Program-made: the position numbers and the translations under genes
The notes under the pieces: model-generated
The model's database searches: none
The model's input: only the letters and a program-made list of their open reading frames with translations
What the model was told of the DNA's origin: nothing
Shown: positions 1 to 5,533 of the stretch, piece by piece
Position numbering within the stretch: position 1 is the first letter of the stretch
Layout of the letters: every line of letters starts with the position of its first letter
Origin: Nitrososphaerales archaeon
GTDB taxonomy: Archaea > Thermoproteota > Nitrososphaeria > Nitrososphaerales > Nitrososphaeraceae
Direction: 5' to 3'
Assembly (NCBI GenBank): GCA_029237515.1
Contig: JARBAV010000044.1
Span: 1-7,463 of the forward strand
DNA: 7,463 nucleotides

Positions 1-28
1 ACCAGAAGTTTCATGTCATGAAGAATGA

Positions 29-193
29 CCGGTTTTATATGATTTAGGGGAAAATCAACAAGATAGAATAGTGTGTCTGACTGAAACATCCGCAAAGGCG
101 AGGCTGGCTTTCTTTGTCAAAACTTTTAAGAAGTATGCTAATTATGATTCAGGTACAAGACAGTTTAGTAACCTGCCAGACTTTCTAACATAG
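29..193 (+). other. Open stretch, possible small ORF or remnant of a gene
   Basis: This frame is open for 54 codons from a TGA at 26-28 to a TAG at 191-193. It has a protein-like composition in its second half (KARLAFFVKTFKKYANYDSG). There is no ATG in frame; a GTG at 71 would give a 40-residue product. A run of six T on the same strand begins 23 nt after the stop, which is where an archaeal terminator would sit. I recognise no family. It could be the decayed tail of a gene entering from the left, or chance. Confidence 0.2.
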
Positions 194-215
194 TTGTATC
201 GCTTGAAATTGTATC

Positions 216-221
216 TTTTTT
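216..221 (+). terminator. T6 tract, possible plus-strand terminator
   Basis: Six consecutive T on the plus strand, the usual form of an intrinsic archaeal terminator. It follows the stop of the open stretch 29-193 by 23 nt. No confident gene reads into it, so it may be only an AT-rich run. Confidence 0.25.
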
Positions 222-331
222 CTAATTGGTTTCGGAGCTGTATCAACGGGCCCTTCTGATATATTGGTTATAATCTTCCTCAGATATCACCTCTCTTCGA
301 ATAGCAAATGACACGCAGCTACTAAAACTTG

Positions 332-544
332 CTATTCTAACTTTAAATAATACTCTGCACATACATTCAAAGCTTGAACCATACTAGCGTCAGTTACTCT
401 CACCATCTCTTTAGTGCACCATTCTATCAATTCAGCTTGCTGCGGTGTAACACTGATAGTGCTCGCGAGTACTATGCTCGAACCTAAGTAGCTAATGAAT
501 ACAGCTAGTAAGACTATGGAGAAAATTATCTTTATTACAGTCAT
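332..544 (-). CDS. Small exported protein with two cysteines, function unknown
   Basis: I do not recognise a family. The 70-residue product begins with a short Lys-containing N-terminus and a long hydrophobic stretch (residues about 6-27) ending in IVLA-ST, which looks like a signal peptide cut near residue 27. The mature part of about 43 residues would carry only two cysteines, Cys43 and Cys62, spaced so that they could form one intrachain disulfide outside the cell. It is helix-friendly (QQAELIEWC, MVQALNVCAEYY). The ATG overlaps the TGA of a 9-residue ORF (541-570) as ATGA, and the only good Shine-Dalgarno sequence lies before that leader. It lies 198 bp downstream of the propeller gene on the same strand, so a shared transcript is possible but not shown. 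An uncleaved membrane anchor is the alternative. Confidence 0.6.
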   Translation of the reverse strand: MTVIKIIFSIVLLAVFISYLGSSIVLASTISVTPQQAELIEWCTKEMVRVTDASMVQALNVCAEYYLKLE

Positions 545-570
545 CCAAGAACGTCTTTAAGAAGAAGCAT
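541..570 (-). CDS. Candidate leader peptide coupled to the small exported protein
   Basis: ATG at 568-570 opens a 9-residue frame (MLLLKDVLG) whose TGA shares bases with the ATG of the 70-residue gene. A GGAGG on the minus strand (580-584) sits 9 nt upstream of this ATG, a workable Shine-Dalgarno distance, while it is 35 nt from the main ATG. The arrangement fits translational coupling. A chance mini-ORF, or a frameshift that moved the true start, cannot be excluded. Confidence 0.3.
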   Translation of the reverse strand: MLLLKDVLG

Positions 571-579
571 TATTAATTT

Positions 580-584
580 CCTCC
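580..584 (-). promoter_or_regulatory. Shine-Dalgarno GGAGG before leader ORF
   Basis: The minus strand reads GGAGG here, complementary to the 3' end of 16S rRNA. Its spacing suits the ATG at 568-570 and not the ATG at 542-544, so it bears on which start is used. A weak TATA-like CTAAAAG lies about 30 bp further upstream (near 613-619). Confidence 0.35.
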
Positions 585-742
585 GGATCACAAACAATTT
601 GAAGTTAGAACACCTTTTAGGAATAGTGATACTGGGGGGTATTTCTGTAAGCTGTTGATTTATGCTGAGAGGAGGTTTAGGCTTAACACGGAGCATGCCA
701 TCCTTGACACTTTTCTCTTTTTGGCAATTTTGAAGATCACTG

Positions 743-2212
743 TTACCGCATTGAGTTATTACTAGGTACTATTCTGTAAATTGTCCCTTCTCCGTTATTA
801 AACGCAAGTATATACAAATAACCATCATCTGGACCAACCTCTATGTCTGTAATACCACCGAACCCTTTGGCAAATGCCATTTCATCATTAAATGTGGTTT
901 CGTTACTACTGACAACCCTATCTGAAAGAGGACTATTGGACGACAATAGTAACTCTGTTCTCATTTTATTTAAGTCAAAATGATAAATATTGCCGTTGAC
1001 AATATCCCCCACAAACATGTCATTTTCATATTGCTCACCTAACTCGTCAGAATTAAGGAATCGGATTGCGGTAGGACCAACATCTTCAAACCAAGTAAAT
1101 TCGGGTGGACTGTATTTGCCTTTTCCATTAAAATCAACCAGGGAACTATTTATTGTCTGATTTGAAGCTATATGCGTCTCAGTATCTTCAATATCATATC
1201 CTCTTAGCCATATGCCGTCAATCTTATTCCATCCGCTGTTGAAGCCAGGATAAACAAGATTTATTTCATCACCAAATACTACGCCATTTTCTGTATCCCA
1301 TATATTTCCAGTTAACGGATCAAAATCTATTCCAAAGCTGTTCCATAATCCATATGCATAGTATTTATTTAGCGGGTCTTTCATTCCAAGAGTACTATTT
1401 TGCAATGCAACCTTTCCATCCATATCTATGACTAGTATGCCACTTGTTCCATCCGGCTCTTCTCCATCCTTAATATTTTGGGCCTTGGTTCTATGATCGT
1501 CGACACCAACCCCACCAATTGTTAGATACAAATTCTTGTCTTTTGGATCGACCAGAATTTTGCCGCCATTTCCTATAGCTCCCGGAGTAGCAGGCAGATC
1601 CAGTAATAGTTTAGGGTTTATCAACTTGTTGTCTACAAATTCATATCTATACACAACATTGCCTATTGGTTGTTTACCTTGTGTAATATCTTCGCCATCT
1701 GCTCTTTTAGCCGAAGTATAGTATACGAAAACATACTTGGATATCACATTTGCGTTATTTGGAGATGAAATTCCACTACTATCATTTTCATTGGTGCCAA
1801 TTTTAGCGTTACCGAAGGTATTACTATTGTTGTTACTAATGGCAATACCCAACATTCCTCGGTGTCCGTAGGTTGCAACATTAACATCAAGCAACGGTTT
1901 TTGTAACATTACCCCATTTAGTATCCTTCGAACCGTACCTGTGTCTTTTTCTGTAACCAAAATGTTATCAGGATCCAGAAATGCCATATCAGTAGCGTAT
2001 GTTAGTCCTTTCAGAACCAACTCCACCTTTAAACTATGATCAGTTACGAGAGGTCCTTGAGGCGAAGGGATGGCACTTTCAGGATAATTTCTTTCCTGAA
2101 AAGCATTCGCATTTATCATCTCTTGTAATGAATACAGCACACCTAACAAAAACGCGTCGGAAAGGAATGCTGCACATAATACTATTTTTAGACCATCGTA
2201 TTTGTTTAACAT
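743..2212 (-). CDS. Exported GSDH-family beta-propeller with degenerate active site
   Basis: The 489-residue product is a six-bladed propeller of the PQQ-dependent sugar dehydrogenase (glucose/sorbosone dehydrogenase) family. It has a hydrophobic N-terminal segment (about 8-30, signal peptide or anchor), then family signatures in order: ILVTEKDTGTVRRI (84-97), HRGMLGI (117-123), GNGGKI (214-219), GILVIDMDG (258-266), YGLWNSFGIDFDPLTG (287-302), GDEINLVYPGFNSGW (314-328) and GGITDIEVGP (452-461). The family's general-base His is Gly214, the Asp of the IGD motif is Gly234, the Arg of the RN pair is Trp290, and the Arg of the GGR-I-T-D motif is missing after Gly453. The paralogue at 3509-4843 keeps all four. 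It also carries an Asn/Ser-rich insert (128-155). The fold is clear; PQQ-dependent dehydrogenase activity is doubtful, and ligand binding or a scaffold role outside the membrane is inference. Confidence 0.85.
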   Translation of the reverse strand: MLNKYDGLKIVLCAAFLSDAFLLGVLYSLQEMINANAFQERNYPESAIPSPQGPLVTDHSLKVELVLKGLTYATDMAFLDPDNILVTEKDTGTVRRILNGVMLQKPLLDVNVATYGHRGMLGIAISNNNSNTFGNAKIGTNENDSSGISSPNNANVISKYVFVYYTSAKRADGEDITQGKQPIGNVVYRYEFVDNKLINPKLLLDLPATPGAIGNGGKILVDPKDKNLYLTIGGVGVDDHRTKAQNIKDGEEPDGTSGILVIDMDGKVALQNSTLGMKDPLNKYYAYGLWNSFGIDFDPLTGNIWDTENGVVFGDEINLVYPGFNSGWNKIDGIWLRGYDIEDTETHIASNQTINSSLVDFNGKGKYSPPEFTWFEDVGPTAIRFLNSDELGEQYENDMFVGDIVNGNIYHFDLNKMRTELLLSSNSPLSDRVVSSNETTFNDEMAFAKGFGGITDIEVGPDDGYLYILAFNNGEGTIYRIVPSNNSMR

Positions 2213-2237
2213 GGATTAATTGAAAGTACGATGCACC

Positions 2238-2245
2238 AATAAATA
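2238..2245 (-). promoter_or_regulatory. TATA box for the GSDH-family gene (near-leaderless)
   Basis: The minus strand reads TATTTATT, centred about 30 bp upstream of the ATG at 2210-2212. Archaeal transcription normally starts about 26 bp from the box centre, which puts the start within a few nucleotides of the ATG. No Shine-Dalgarno sequence is seen in that gap, consistent with a near-leaderless mRNA. Confidence 0.45.
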
Positions 2246-2848
2246 GTGCAAGCTGTGAAATGGGAGTATATCATTAATGAGCTGTTCATGACCACTCATG
2301 TATAACGAGTTCATGAAAATAAGTGTTTTAATTGGTTCTGCGCATCGATTATTAAGATACCCACTAGTCGTTCAATACAGCAGTCAAATCCAAGCGAAGA
2401 GATCCGCCTGATGACGAGCGGCAAGGAGAATTTATGACATAAAAGTTAACTGGTGATATCCGGAAGAGAAATCCTCTGAAATCGACTATTCTATTATGAT
2501 TCATGTTACATTAGGTCTAAGTTCCGATGAAACTGCCACGGTGAAGCAACAAAGATCGAGGATTGATTATCTATTGGTAAACCCTATTACACCACGGTTC
2601 AGTAAGCTGAAATATTTTCTAAGCGGTATTTCTCGCTTGTAGTAGTAATGAACCCATACTAAAGGCTGTAATGAGACACGGTTACTTAATTAGTGGCATA
2701 TACAGCCAATGGATAAATGTAGTAGATTAGAAGCACTAAGTGTGGGTCGACCATGTCAATAATTTATAATTGTTACTAATTCAAGCTAAACAAAGTATGG
2801 AGCGTGAAAGCTATAAGATATCGCTAGTGACATATTTACGAATACAGT

Positions 2849-2862
2849 CAGTTAATTAACTG
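2849..2862. promoter_or_regulatory. 14-bp palindrome, candidate operator/TATA of the RAM gene
   Basis: CAGTTAATTAACTG is perfectly self-complementary and centred 37 bp upstream of the ATG at 2893. Its TTAATTAA core could serve as the TATA element, giving a leader of roughly 10 nt. Lrp/AsnC-type regulators bind AT-rich palindromes, so autoregulation is an attractive inference. By chance about half of one such palindrome is expected in a window this size. Confidence 0.35.
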
Positions 2863-2892
2863 GTTATTGCATATACACTTAGTATAGATATT

Positions 2893-3129
2893 ATGCCAGT
2901 AGCATATGTGTTGGTCACGTGTGAAATCGGGTTTGAAGACAAAGCTATGGAACAAATAGCGAAACTACCATGCGTGGAAGAGGTGAATCGCGTCACGGGC
3001 GTCTATGACATAGTTGTAAAGCTATCTGGAAGCGATTTGGATTTATTAAGAGAAGTCATCGGGAAGGACATGGTGAAAATCAGGGAAATTTCCTTCACAC
3101 ACACATTAATGGCTGATCAAATTGTATGA
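2893..3129 (+). CDS. Stand-alone Lrp/AsnC effector (RAM) domain protein
   Basis: The 78-residue product is the ligand-binding half of an Lrp/AsnC regulator with no helix-turn-helix in front. The ferredoxin-like beta-alpha-beta-beta-alpha-beta order is visible: strand AYVLVTCEIG (4-13), helix FEDKAMEQIAKL (14-25), strand-turn-strand VEEVNRVTGVYDIVVKLSG (28-46) with the conserved VTGxYD motif, helix LDLLREVIG (49-57), and a final strand REISFTHTLM (64-73). Length matches free-standing RAM proteins (about 75-80 aa), so it is not a truncation. Such proteins bind amino acids or related small molecules and assemble as oligomers, and may act through full-length Lrp proteins; it lacks a DNA-binding domain of its own. 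It lies between two divergent GSDH paralogues, 379 bp before the second. A T-tract 57 nt downstream suggests a monocistronic transcript. Confidence 0.88.
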   Translation: MPVAYVLVTCEIGFEDKAMEQIAKLPCVEEVNRVTGVYDIVVKLSGSDLDLLREVIGKDMVKIREISFTHTLMADQIV

Positions 3130-3185
3130 ATAGCGGTTATAATTTCAACTATTGGAAATTGCATTAGATCTAAACTTTTGATATC

Positions 3186-3191
3186 TTTTTT
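3186..3191 (+). terminator. T6 terminator after the RAM-domain gene
   Basis: Six T on the plus strand about 57 nt past the TGA, preceded by a TTTT at 3176-3179. This is typical of intrinsic archaeal termination and would separate this gene from the propeller gene downstream. Confidence 0.45.
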
Positions 3192-3497
3192 GTCTAGAAT
3201 AGACCAGCAATGTTCTTAAATTGATGCTACCATAAGTCAAGCTAGGGCATTATATCATCACCAATTTCTACTAACTATGATCTGCCAAGGCGATTTTCAT
3301 AACACATAGAATACTCTATCTTGAATTTGTTCTATTTGAGCAATGTGAACACCATCATGGTAACTGTTGATCAGAATCATGCAGTTTATCCCCTTCCGTT
3401 CAGAAGGTCTAAATGTAAATAATCTCTTTATTTGGAAACTCGTATTGAGTAGGAAATTTCTCTGAGTAAATTCTTAAATTAGACACTATCCTAAACC

Positions 3498-3501
3498 GGA
3501 G
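3498..3501 (+). promoter_or_regulatory. GGAG ribosome-binding site supporting a TTG start
   Basis: GGAG ends 7 nt before the TTG at 3509. An in-frame TAA lies at 3503-3505, between the GGAG and the TTG, so no upstream start is possible, and the first in-frame ATG is far inside the domain (residue 70). The Shine-Dalgarno sequence therefore decides for TTG. Confidence 0.45.
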
Positions 3502-3508
3502 CTAAACG

Positions 3509-4843
3509 TTGTTTAATCCTCTCGATAAAAGAGCAGCACGGATTCCAGTTATCATTATCATAATAATAATTCCCTGTTCTATATTGGCTATTAACTACTT
3601 GCCCACTCTAATTCGAATTTACAATGATATATTTCAGGCCCCTTATCTCTATCAAATTGCTGACAATAACTTAAGAATTGAACTCGTTGCCGATGGCTTA
3701 GCCCAACCCACCAGTATGACATTTGTGGACGAAGATACTATCCTGGTCCTGGAAAAGGATACCGGAATGATCCGAGTAGTAAATAATGGAACTCTTGAAA
3801 AAAATCCCGCATTGGCTGTCCGAGTTGACCCTAATGCTGAACGCGGCTTACTTGGAATCGATATACTTGAAAGGGGAATTGGTCAATTAAAAGATGACGA
3901 TTTTGTCTTTATTTATCTAACAGAGGAAACTAACGAAAATGGTAAAGGTGACAGTGTAAGAAATCGGGTCTATAGATACAACTGGAACGGTACAGACCTT
4001 TCCAATCCAGTACTCCTGTTAGACTTGCCTGGGGAACCTGGTCCCTACCATAATGGTGGGAAGATTAAGGTTGGTCCAGACGAACAGCTATATGTCGTAA
4101 TTGGCGACCTTACTAGCCCTTCTACTATTCTGCAAAATCATGTACTTGACAGTGATGCTATTCCAAATAATACATCTGTCATAATACGTATTGATCCCTT
4201 AAATGGAAATCCATCATCTGACAATCCTTTCAAAAACCAGAGTCAAAATGATCTCATTGATAATTTCAGTCTGGATTATTATTATGCATATGGGATCAGG
4301 AATAGCTTTGGCTTATCGTTTGATCCTATTACTGGAAGCCTTTGGGATACTGAAAATGGAGAAGATAAATTTGATGAAACTAACCTAGTGAAACCCGGAT
4401 TTAATAGCGGATGGTCTAAGATTATGGGACCAATTTCTAGGAACAAAAATTTTAGCGAAAATGACCTAGTAATGCTTAATAATTCATACTATTCTGATCC
4501 AAAATTTAGTTGGTTTAAACCAATCGGCGTTACTGATCTAGAATTCTATAATTCATCTAGGCTTGGGAATAAATTCTCAAACAATATTTTTGTAGGCGGT
4601 ATCAATGCTGGCGATCTTTATTTCTTCAAAATAGATGACAACAGAACTGCTATCAGAATTGATCCTTCCATGTCAGGTCACACCGATTTAACCGATTCAA
4701 TTGCTGATCCTCAAGACGATCTATCTCCGGCGCTCTTTGCCAGGGGATTTGGCGGTAGGATTACCGACATTGAGACAGGTCCAGATGGCTACGTATACGT
4801 CTTAACCTATTCAGATGGACGTCTATATAGAATAGTAAATTGA
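3509..4843 (+). CDS. Membrane-anchored PQQ-type sugar dehydrogenase (GSDH family)
   Basis: The 444-residue product is a six-bladed propeller of the glucose/sorbosone dehydrogenase family, which oxidises aldoses with PQQ outside the membrane. Residues 1-11 carry KR and R, followed by a hydrophobic segment (about 12-34) with seven Ile in a row (15-21), so an N-in anchor is likely. Signatures run ILVLEKDTGMIRV (78-90), ERGLLGI (111-117), HNGGKI (181-186), VVIGD (196-200), IIRIDPLNGNP (225-235), YGIRNSFGLSFDP (261-273), FDETNLVKPGFNSGW (288-302) and GGRITDIETGPDG (415-427). His181 matches the catalytic base, and Asp200, Arg264-Asn265 and Arg417 match the substrate and PQQ-contact positions. Activity is plausible; no PQQ biosynthesis gene is in view, so cofactor supply is unknown. 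It is paralogous to the gene at 743-2212. The start is TTG; the alternative Leu31 start would cut the membrane segment. Confidence 0.87.
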   Translation: MFNPLDKRAARIPVIIIIIIIPCSILAINYLPTLIRIYNDIFQAPYLYQIADNNLRIELVADGLAQPTSMTFVDEDTILVLEKDTGMIRVVNNGTLEKNPALAVRVDPNAERGLLGIDILERGIGQLKDDDFVFIYLTEETNENGKGDSVRNRVYRYNWNGTDLSNPVLLLDLPGEPGPYHNGGKIKVGPDEQLYVVIGDLTSPSTILQNHVLDSDAIPNNTSVIIRIDPLNGNPSSDNPFKNQSQNDLIDNFSLDYYYAYGIRNSFGLSFDPITGSLWDTENGEDKFDETNLVKPGFNSGWSKIMGPISRNKNFSENDLVMLNNSYYSDPKFSWFKPIGVTDLEFYNSSRLGNKFSNNIFVGGINAGDLYFFKIDDNRTAIRIDPSMSGHTDLTDSIADPQDDLSPALFARGFGGRITDIETGPDGYVYVLTYSDGRLYRIVN

Positions 4844-5210
4844 CATTGCAGATCATTTTTCAATATGAGTACCGATATTTATGTTCGAATGCCCATACCG
4901 GCATGGAAACTATATCTAATCAGCGCGTCTAACATCGTATTAGTATAAATTTTCAACTGACGGCAAGTTGGATTTGCCCCTTATACGGACTAAACATAGG
5001 TGATCTACGGTTAAACTGTCTACTTGATTGTCTATTTAGCCAAGCCAATAATATTGAATCTTGTATATTAGCATCGTGAATTACACTTATAATTACAAAT
5101 ACAACTTATCTCCTTTACTGTGATTGATAAAGGAAAGCCACTTTTACAGCTTGAAACAATACAGATTACTCAGATCATTAAACTAAATATGGCAATAAGT
5201 GCATTAGAGT
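4844..5210. other. Intergenic region, 367 bp
   Basis: No coding frame is supported. It contains a 7-bp inverted repeat, TCCTTTA and TAAAGGA with a 10-nt loop (5111-5134), which could form a hairpin in RNA from either strand, and a weaker ATGCC/GGCAT pair (4889-4904). It lies beyond the T-tract of the upstream gene, and on the other strand just past the terminator of the tRNA-like element. Confidence 0.4.
4856..4860 (+). terminator. T5 tract after the GSDH gene
   Basis: Five T begin 13 nt after the TGA of the plus-strand propeller gene. This is the expected place for an intrinsic archaeal terminator, though it is short. Confidence 0.35.
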
Positions 5211-5216
5211 AAAAAA
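5211..5216 (-). terminator. T6 terminator of the tRNA-like gene
   Basis: The minus strand reads TTTTTT immediately after the paired 3' end of the tRNA-like element, with only one unpaired base between. This is how many archaeal tRNA genes end. Confidence 0.5.
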
Positions 5217-5289
5217 GCGAGTAGTCAGGAATCGAACACTGAGGAGGATTACAGATCTGGAGGCCTTACCCCAATACCAATTCTACTCA
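5217..5289 (-). ncRNA. tRNA-like small RNA or tRNA pseudogene
   Basis: On the minus strand the element is 73 nt, the normal tRNA length. Its first and last seven bases pair (TGAGTAG with CTACTCG, one G-U). TTCGATT falls exactly at tRNA positions 54-60, flanked by TCAG and CTGA stems directly stacked on the acceptor stem. One extra T (position 52) interrupts what would be a perfect TCAGG/CCTGA T-stem. I could not form a D stem or a five-pair anticodon stem in any register, and no anticodon can be assigned (GTA and CCA triplets occur but lack stems); instead positions 16-33 can form a TTGGGG/CTCCAG hairpin. CCA is not encoded. A TATA box and a T6 terminator frame it precisely. I think it is a transcribed tRNA-like RNA or a recently decayed tRNA gene. 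Confidence 0.4.
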
Positions 5290-5309
5290 ACTAAAATTTG
5301 CATTATCCA

Positions 5310-5317
5310 TATTTAAA
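5310..5317 (-). promoter_or_regulatory. TATA box for the tRNA-like RNA
   Basis: The minus strand reads TTTAAATA, centred about 25 bp upstream of the first base of the paired element. That distance puts the transcription start at or within two bases of its 5' end, on a G if the start is 5288. Confidence 0.5.
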
Positions 5318-5365
5318 TCTCAGTATCGAGAATAAAAGTTTGATTCACGTTGCAAAAGATTGACT

Positions 5366-5412
5366 TCAGTGATCTAATACCAAAGTCAGCGAATAAATCA
5401 CTGATTTCAGCG
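5366..5412. repeat. Three phased TCAG repeats, candidate regulatory site
   Basis: TCAGTG (5366), TCAGCG (5386) and TCAGCG (5407) lie 20 and 21 bp apart, two helical turns each. The first also forms an 8-bp inverted repeat, TCAGTGAT with ATCACTGA (5397-5404). They sit between the divergent tRNA-like RNA and the oxidoreductase gene. Confidence 0.3.
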
Positions 5413-5504
5413 CAGTTATTTGGTTTGTAGTCGTAGAATCCTATTCCCGTGGTTCATTGAAAGGACGAAGAAAGAACTATGCCTATATGGTCACTTGAAA
5501 CCGC

Positions 5505-5511
5505 TTTAATA
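5505..5511 (+). promoter_or_regulatory. TATA box for the LLM oxidoreductase (leaderless)
   Basis: TTTAATA is centred 26 bp upstream of the ATG at 5534, with an A-rich GAAACC just before it as a possible BRE. The spacing predicts transcription starting at the ATG itself. Confidence 0.5.
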
Positions 5512-5533
5512 GTACAAGATTATAGGATTTAGC

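Larger units (their letters stand above)
2213..2892. other. Divergent intergenic region, 680 bp
   Basis: This region separates the minus-strand propeller gene from the plus-strand RAM-domain gene. It holds the TATA box of the former, three TCATG repeats (2286, 2296, 2311) and a TCATTAATGA palindrome (2271-2280), and a 14-bp palindrome near the RAM gene. One plus-strand frame is open for about 43 codons up to a TGA at 2436-2438 but has no plausible start before its last eight codons. I see no tRNA, convincing ncRNA or recognisable coding remnant. Confidence 0.5.
3130..3508. other. Intergenic region, 379 bp, before the TTG-start GSDH gene
   Basis: Besides the T6 tract, I see a small inverted repeat CCTTC-N6-GAAGG (3392-3407) and a separated pair AACTG...CAGTT (3362-3386) about 120-150 bp upstream of the next gene. 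No coding frame or RNA gene could be supported. A TTAAATTA (3474-3481) near the next start is a weak TATA candidate. Confidence 0.4.

Noticed and set aside
1536..1721. Plus-strand ORF of 61 codons
   Set aside because: It lies entirely antisense within the GSDH-family gene on the minus strand and has no family features.
1999..2223. Plus-strand ORF of 74 codons
   Set aside because: It is antisense to the signal-peptide end of the minus-strand GSDH gene; the composition is that of a shadow frame.
2310..2438. Open frame of about 43 codons ending MTSGKENL
   Set aside because: There is no start codon before the last eight codons, no recognisable family, and an open stretch of this length is common by chance.
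2408..2478. Possible C/D box sRNA (TGATGA at 2409 region, CTGA near 2475)
   Set aside because: The C to D' spacing is too long, the C' box is poor and there is no terminal stem.
4203..4388. Plus-strand ORF of 61 codons
   Set aside because: It overlaps the well-supported GSDH coding frame in another register.
5111..5134. TCCTTTA/TAAAGGA hairpin as a terminator
   Set aside because: It is not followed by a T-run on either strand and lies about 270 bp past the nearest gene, so it is recorded only as a repeat in the intergenic note.
5479..5532. 17-residue ORF ending one base before the oxidoreductase ATG
   Set aside because: The TATA box at the leaderless distance lies inside it, so it would not be on the main transcript, and it has no clear ribosome site.
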